Assembly: GCA_963801255.1 (NCBI GenBank)
Contig: CAWDEC010000012.1
Span: 620,001 to 684,000, forward strand
Length of the DNA: 64,000 nt
DNA from: JAICXG01 sp963801255
GTDB taxonomy: Bacteria; Verrucomicrobiota; Verrucomicrobiia; Chthoniobacterales; UBA10450
Direction: 5' to 3'
In this document: one piece after another, positions 60,701 through 64,000 of the stretch
How the letters are laid out: the number at the start of each line of letters is the position of its first letter
Numbering within the stretch: position 1 is the stretch's first letter
Program-made: the position numbers and the translations under genes
Notes under the pieces: generated by a model
Database searches by the model: none
Seen by the model: only the letters and a program-made list of their open reading frames with translations
What the model was told of the DNA's origin: nothing

Positions 60701-61152
60701 GAAGGGTCGTAGAGATCGAGGAGCGAGGCCTGTGCGAAAGCGTCGGTCGCGCCATTGCTGTCGGGATGCAGTGGATTGCCCTCGATCTTGATCGGCCGAC
60801 CGTCCACGGTCGTGGCTATCAGCGGCATCGCCCCCTGGCGGCGCGGCATGGCGGTCGCATAATAGAGGAACTTGCCGGGGATAACCCATTCCGCGCTCTT
60901 TGTGAAAGGCACGAGATGCATTTCTGGCTTGCGGCAACTCGTCAGGCCAAAACCGGCCAGCGCCATGGAAGCGCCCATGAGCTTGAGGAAATTGCGACGG
61001 GAAACCTCATCGCCCGACATTTCAGCCGCGCCGGCGGGAAATTCGCGTTCAAGCCATTCACGAAAGTCCGGCGTATCACTGAGTTCGCCAAGGCTGCGCC
61101 AGTATTGCCGACCGGTCGTCGACGGCGCGGGATGATGCAGGATGCGCTTCAT
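57775..61152 (-). CDS. actB: Alternative complex III subunit ActB (molybdopterin-fold and Fe-S protein)
   Basis: 1125 residues. A twin-arginine-like lead (SRRNFLKLMGASMALAGFGLTSC near 53-75) suggests Tat export with a possible lipidated Cys. Residues 80-780 have a molybdopterin-oxidoreductase fold; in characterised ACIII this part holds no cofactor. The C-terminal part is a four-cluster ferredoxin module: CTGCSACVIACQAENN, CQHCENAPCETVCPVNA, CIGTRYCANNCPFKVRRFNFF and CTYCVQRIEEAQ with ACAQACPAEAI. It passes quinol electrons to ActA and ActE. Confidence 0.94.
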   Translation of the reverse strand: MKRILHHPAPSTTGRQYWRSLGELSDTPDFREWLEREFPAGAAEMSGDEVSRRNFLKLMGASMALAGFGLTSCRKPEMHLVPFTKSAEWVIPGKFLYYATAMPRRQGAMPLIATTVDGRPIKIEGNPLHPDSNGATDAFAQASLLDLYDPSRSQRFVRENKLSDNATFEKYISDLRPKMAANGGAGLAFLVEETWSPSRERLRAELLKQFPRMRWCVFEPLLSEAQHFSTQISFGDSTRLIPQFDKADIVVALDSDFLNCGEGDLAAVRGFTQRRRVREAKDSMNRLYVIENRFSLTGAMADHRLRFPASQIPAITHLLATKIAAATKDPGLSSVLVTLKAPARMEKFDARWLDELVKDLMAKPGASLVVAGSHQPVVVQLMAYGINAALKNLGTTLLLHELPKTPRNSSILQLASEIDAGRIQQLFILGGDPVYCAPRTITLDRKTKQALDWPELQKRVPDVVRLGHYEDATSGLSKWHVPAAHYLETWSDGLTPSGAYVAIQPMILPLFGGLSDLDLMWMVLGRPKVEGPELVQETFRATTPPGDFESAWNKFLHDGFAAHVQPKSREPKFNGNTAGGVAHTLWSTDVAPPTKDSPEIVLVSSYSMDDGRYINNGWLQEMPDPITKLTWDNAAMMSPAYAKHLGVRDGDLIEVTVTEPTPKPPPAKPGQAPPPLPPPRAPMKRQLVIAAVIVPGHADNSVTIPLGYGRKHTGPVGEEAGFNAYLLRTTSNPHFIVADGKAIGSVMVKKTAGHYALSSTQEHFSIEGRGLVREATLERYRADEEFVTKIAGDEELPHRLPTLYTHPNLSAPQQWGMTVDLNTCTGCSACVIACQAENNIPIVGKLQVAHGRAMHWIRIDRYFASAKPFDQDHGQWPENPEMVHEPIMCQHCENAPCETVCPVNATIHSEAGLNVMVYNRCIGTRYCANNCPFKVRRFNFFDYSQRPVGKTKIAGFSVYQEYLGPLTEKTPAETIKLQKNPNVTVRMRGVMEKCTYCVQRIEEAQIAAHVRAGASDKTLIPRDSFTTACAQACPAEAIVFGDIKDPESRVSKVKAENRNYRLLEYLNVKTRTSYLARIRNPNPRMPDAGEIGVASPKHEKNESEKPTRRADRDDDKGVLNPTEKV

Positions 61153-61225
61153 AATATTACTGGGCGCAAGATGCCCGCTATCTCCACCGCCAGGATATTT
61201 GCGCGACGGAAAGGTTTCGCACAGC

Positions 61226-61951
61226 TCATCGGTGGCACCCCTGGCAATTCGTCGGTGGCTTGATGTCCCACCGCTGTTTCAGCGTCAATCCAATCTCCTC
61301 CTGGGTGAGATGCTTCTTTTGCGACCAATCATCTTTCACCCCGGCTGGCTGACCATACTTCGCGACAAACGCCGCCGGTTGGACGTCGTCCGGTTTCCAA
61401 TCAAGATTCGTGATTTGATCCTCGGGCCGCAAAAAATTCTCCGGCGCGCGATGGCACTCCAGACACCACGCCATGCTGTGCGGCTTGGCGTGATACACCA
61501 CCGGCATGTGATTTACCTCGCCGTGACAGGTGTAGCAGCTGATTCCACGATTCACGTGGGCGGAGTGATTGTAATACACGTAGTCCGGCGTGCGATGAAT
61601 CTGCACCCACGGCACCGGCTGACCTGTTGTCCAACTCGAGCGCACCGGCTCTAACTTCGGGTTCTCCTTCTGCACCTGCGTATGGCAGTTCATGCAAACC
61701 TGCGTGTCGGGGATATTCGAGTGCGCCGCGACCTCGACGTAGCCATGACAATAACGGCAATCCATCCCGAGCTGCGTCACGTGCACATCGTGCGGGAAAG
61801 GCACCGGCTGCACCGGCTGATAACCGACCCGGGTGTATTTCGGCGTGTCGTAATACCAGGTCGCGCCGCAAATCGCGCAGACTAAGACGACGCCACAGAT
61901 CATCATCTTGAGCGGAAGCCAGTTGGTCCAGCGCGGAAAAAAATTCGCCAT
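61226..61951 (-). CDS. actA: Alternative complex III subunit ActA (pentahaem cytochrome c)
   Basis: 241 residues. One N-terminal helix (MMICGVVLVCAICGATWYYD) then five CxxCH sites: CRYCH, CMNCH, CYTCH, CLECH and the C-terminal CQGCH. VPFPHDVHVTQLGMDCRYCHGYVE and YYNHSAHVNRGISCYTCHGEVNHMPVVYHAKPHSMAWCLECHRAPE supply distal His ligands. This is the normal ActA arrangement. It is the first gene of the respiratory operon. The 224 bases before it must contain its promoter, but I see no convincing -35/-10 pair. Confidence 0.94.
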   Translation of the reverse strand: MANFFPRWTNWLPLKMMICGVVLVCAICGATWYYDTPKYTRVGYQPVQPVPFPHDVHVTQLGMDCRYCHGYVEVAAHSNIPDTQVCMNCHTQVQKENPKLEPVRSSWTTGQPVPWVQIHRTPDYVYYNHSAHVNRGISCYTCHGEVNHMPVVYHAKPHSMAWCLECHRAPENFLRPEDQITNLDWKPDDVQPAAFVAKYGQPAGVKDDWSQKKHLTQEEIGLTLKQRWDIKPPTNCQGCHR

Positions 61952-62175
61952 AACGAATCAGCGGAGACTAAACCGGCGTGGGAAGGGCCGCCAAGTCGTA
62001 AACGCAGGAACTGGTAGAAAAAGACGTAGCGGCTTCAGAAATTCTAATGGTGTTAATTTGCGGGCGCACTCGGCGCGAATGCGGAGGATTCTATGAACGG
62101 GCGTTTGCTTGGCAAAAGAATTTTGCGCGCGCGACCAAATTTTCCGACATCCACACCGCGCAAACTTCCAATCGC

Positions 62176-63966
62176 CTAACGAGAAGTTGCGGAACGCCGT
62201 GAAACAAACGCGTGAATCTTCAAAGGCTCGAAAAGCGGCAGCGAGCAACTGCGATCGGTACAAACGAAGGCGGCGGCTCGATCGAGTGTCGGAAATTCCA
62301 CGTCGGAATTTGGCAGCGCCGCCTCCCGGCGATCGAACCACTCGACCCGCTTGTAAGTCGCCGACTCACGCAAGGCCGCCATGAAAAGCTCCTTTGCCTT
62401 TGGATCGCTCTTGTCGCCCACGATTGTCAGATGCAACGGCGGGGACGAGAACTCACGATCGGCGAGCAGAATTCCGCCGACAAGAAAACCGCGACGTTCG
62501 GCCACAGACGGAATTGCCAGATAACGCATCGCGTGCTCAGCGTGCGCGCGATCTTCCGCGTTGCCGTCGTAATAAAAGAGCAGGTTCGTTAGGCGCGCGA
62601 AAGCGCAGTTTTCATCCGTTTGCGGTTTCGGCGGGAGCTGCGTGCCTGACGAACGGCCGACGGATTGATAACCCGCCTCCCCGTTAAAGTTCTTCGCCGC
62701 AAATTGCGCCGTTTCCCCGGCGTGTTGCAGCCACTGAGGGTCGCCAGTGACTTCGTAAAGTTTCAAGAAAGCACGCGCCATGTAGACGCTGTCGCCCAGA
62801 TACGGCCCGGCAGAATCGTGCTCGTCGTGGCCGAATCCGCCATTGCCTAAGGAACGATGTGCAATGATCCAGTCGGCCGCGCGCGTCGCGTCCTTTAGCG
62901 CGGTTTCATCTCCGCTCACCGCGTAGAAGGTCGCGAGGGCATTGATCGCCCAGCCGTTTTCACGCGCGTAAATATGCTGATCGACGTGCGGCAGGCCGCG
63001 CTTCCGGCGACCGGCGTCATCGAGTTGGTAATACGCCGTCGATTCTTCACCGTTTTTCACGTCCGCGTTCTGGCTGGTGTAAAACGCGCCCTCTGGACTG
63101 GTGAGAAAGTTGCGCAGGAAACCCCGAATCTTTTTCGCCGCATCGAGATATTTCGGATCCTGCCAGAGAGCGTAAGACTCGGCGTAGATGCGCAGGTTCT
63201 CCGCCTGAAATTGCATGATTTTTTCAAAGTGCGGATGCTGCCAGTCGCCGTCCGTCGAATACTGATCGACGCCGCCCCAGACCGGATCGATCAACTGCAG
63301 TTGCGCGTCGAGCGTTTCGCGCGCCATGCGCTCGAAATCGCGATCGCCCGCGAGGGTTTTCGCGATGCAAAACTCGATGACGTCCCAGTCGAGAAATTTC
63401 TGCACCGTGCCCCAGCCGTGATTTTTTTGATCGTAATCGTCGCGTAAAACCCGCTCGAGTTTGGCGCGTTCGTTAGCCGTCAGACCAGCCGCGGTGGCCG
63501 GCTCGAGCGGCTCCTCTTTCACCACCGAAGGCCCGGGCGACGGATCGTCGATGATCGCCTGCAGCATCGAAGCCATCAGCGTTGGCGGAAGATACCCCTG
63601 CCGTTTCACGATCTCGCTGCCATCGCTGTTGAAGACAACCGTCGCCGGCCAGCCGTAATCTTCGTAGCGATTGGAAATGTCGGGTCGAGCGTCCTGATCG
63701 ACTTTCACGGGAAGATATTTTGCCTTGATAAGGGCAATGACTTTGGGATCCCGATAGGTGATCTCATCCATCACGTGGCACCAGTGGCACCAGCCCGCTT
63801 CAAGATCGAGCAACACGTAGCGATGCTCTTTTTGCGCCTGCTTGAAGAGATCGCCCGACCATGGGCGCCATTCGATCCCTGGCTTTTCCGCCCCGGGCGC
63901 TGGCTGACTGGCAAGCCCAGCGAAAATCAGGCTAACGAGCGCCAGACAGGACAGAAGTTTTTTCAT
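62176..63966 (-). CDS. Secreted DUF255 thioredoxin-fold protein with alpha/alpha-barrel region
   Basis: 596 residues. A signal peptide (KKLLSCLALVSLIFAGLASQPAPGA) leads into a thioredoxin-like DUF255 domain: FKQAQKEHRYVLLDLEAGWCHWCHVMDEITYRDPKVIALI with the CHWC redox motif near residue 59. Residues 180-560 resemble the six-hairpin glycosidase-like barrel of YyaL/SPATA20 relatives (WGGVDQYSTDGDWQHPHFEKIMQFQAENLRIYAESY). The family's function is unknown. Its TAG stop lies inside a GCCTAACGA word (62174-62182). Confidence 0.85.
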   Translation of the reverse strand: MKKLLSCLALVSLIFAGLASQPAPGAEKPGIEWRPWSGDLFKQAQKEHRYVLLDLEAGWCHWCHVMDEITYRDPKVIALIKAKYLPVKVDQDARPDISNRYEDYGWPATVVFNSDGSEIVKRQGYLPPTLMASMLQAIIDDPSPGPSVVKEEPLEPATAAGLTANERAKLERVLRDDYDQKNHGWGTVQKFLDWDVIEFCIAKTLAGDRDFERMARETLDAQLQLIDPVWGGVDQYSTDGDWQHPHFEKIMQFQAENLRIYAESYALWQDPKYLDAAKKIRGFLRNFLTSPEGAFYTSQNADVKNGEESTAYYQLDDAGRRKRGLPHVDQHIYARENGWAINALATFYAVSGDETALKDATRAADWIIAHRSLGNGGFGHDEHDSAGPYLGDSVYMARAFLKLYEVTGDPQWLQHAGETAQFAAKNFNGEAGYQSVGRSSGTQLPPKPQTDENCAFARLTNLLFYYDGNAEDRAHAEHAMRYLAIPSVAERRGFLVGGILLADREFSSPPLHLTIVGDKSDPKAKELFMAALRESATYKRVEWFDRREAALPNSDVEFPTLDRAAAFVCTDRSCSLPLFEPLKIHAFVSRRSATSR

Positions 63967-64000
63967 ATCGCTGTTCTTGATTACGTCCGGCTGGCGCCGG

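Larger units (their letters stand above)
61..62594. repeat. Dispersed 9-bp word GCCTAACGA / TCGTTAGGC, at least 39 copies
   Basis: Hand count of exact copies. Plus-strand GCCTAACGA starts at 1660, 3415, 3721, 5810, 6791, 6830, 7299, 8235, 13942, 14560, 15845, 15912, 18794, 22122, 22214, 22887, 23144, 24250, 25604, 27363, 45324, 46783, 54744, 59757 and 62174. The complement TCGTTAGGC starts at 61, 2309, 12959, 14424, 16671, 30755, 46283, 47432, 48191, 48941, 50998, 52949, 53790 and 62586. Further copies differ only in an outer base (for example 2692, 38659, 40985, 42154). About 0.5 copies are expected by chance. Roles to consider are uptake sequence, methylation site or chromosome-organising site. 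Confidence 0.9.

Overview
The window is GC-rich chromosomal DNA of a Gram-negative bacterium, most likely a soil-type Verrucomicrobiota (Chthoniobacterales / Udaeobacter-like). Support comes from the gene set: a complete alternative complex III cluster, a rhomboid protein with the C-terminal domain usual in that phylum, folP next to cdaA, a PUR-domain protein, and KDO transferase (so LPS is made). The assignment rests on gene content only and is an inference.

Layout. 1-15.8 kb is housekeeping: DUF4112 protein, glnE, a rhomboid-like protein that has lost its catalytic residues, a lipid kinase, an AsmA-like protein, rsmD, waaA, tRNA-Glu, secG, rodA, a SprT-like protein, folP-cdaA with a tiny CdaR-like gene, rnr and a PUR-domain protein. 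16.0-18.8 kb is pyruvate phosphate dikinase behind a good sigma-70-like promoter. 19.4-21.4 kb holds a truncated injection-system effector leader and a divergent LysR/OsmC pair.

21.5-46.8 kb is one long, translationally coupled plus-strand operon for an extracellular contractile injection system (eCIS): sheath, tube, gp26-like zinc protein, proline-rich protein, Pvc16-like DUF4255 cap protein, AAA+ ATPase, a small protein, three DUF4157 effector candidates (two metalloprotease-like, one methyltransferase-like), tube-initiator/LysM, gp27-like hub (frameshifted), gp5-like spike, PAAR-like tip, gp25, two J-type wedge proteins, a tail protein I with a beta-helix-like part, and a DUF6519 protein. 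No tape measure, tail fibre, capsid, terminase, lysis or integrase gene is seen.

46.9-49.7 kb is a glycolate-oxidase-like FAD/Fe-S/CCG protein split by a +1 frameshift. 49.7-62 kb, on the minus strand, is a respiratory operon: ActA, ActB, ActC, ActD, ActE, ActF, then a cbb3-like block (CcoN-like, CcoO-like, cytochrome c) whose CcoN-like subunit lacks the expected copper and haem b3 histidines. A DUF255 thioredoxin-fold protein closes the window.

A 9-bp word, GCCTAACGA (or TCGTTAGGC), occurs at least 39 times by hand count where about 0.5 would be expected by chance. It lies within genes, between genes and across start and stop codons, but is absent from most of the eCIS effector/baseplate section. 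This is the most genome-wide unexplained signal here; the eCIS without a tape measure and the ligand-free CcoN are the most interesting local ones.
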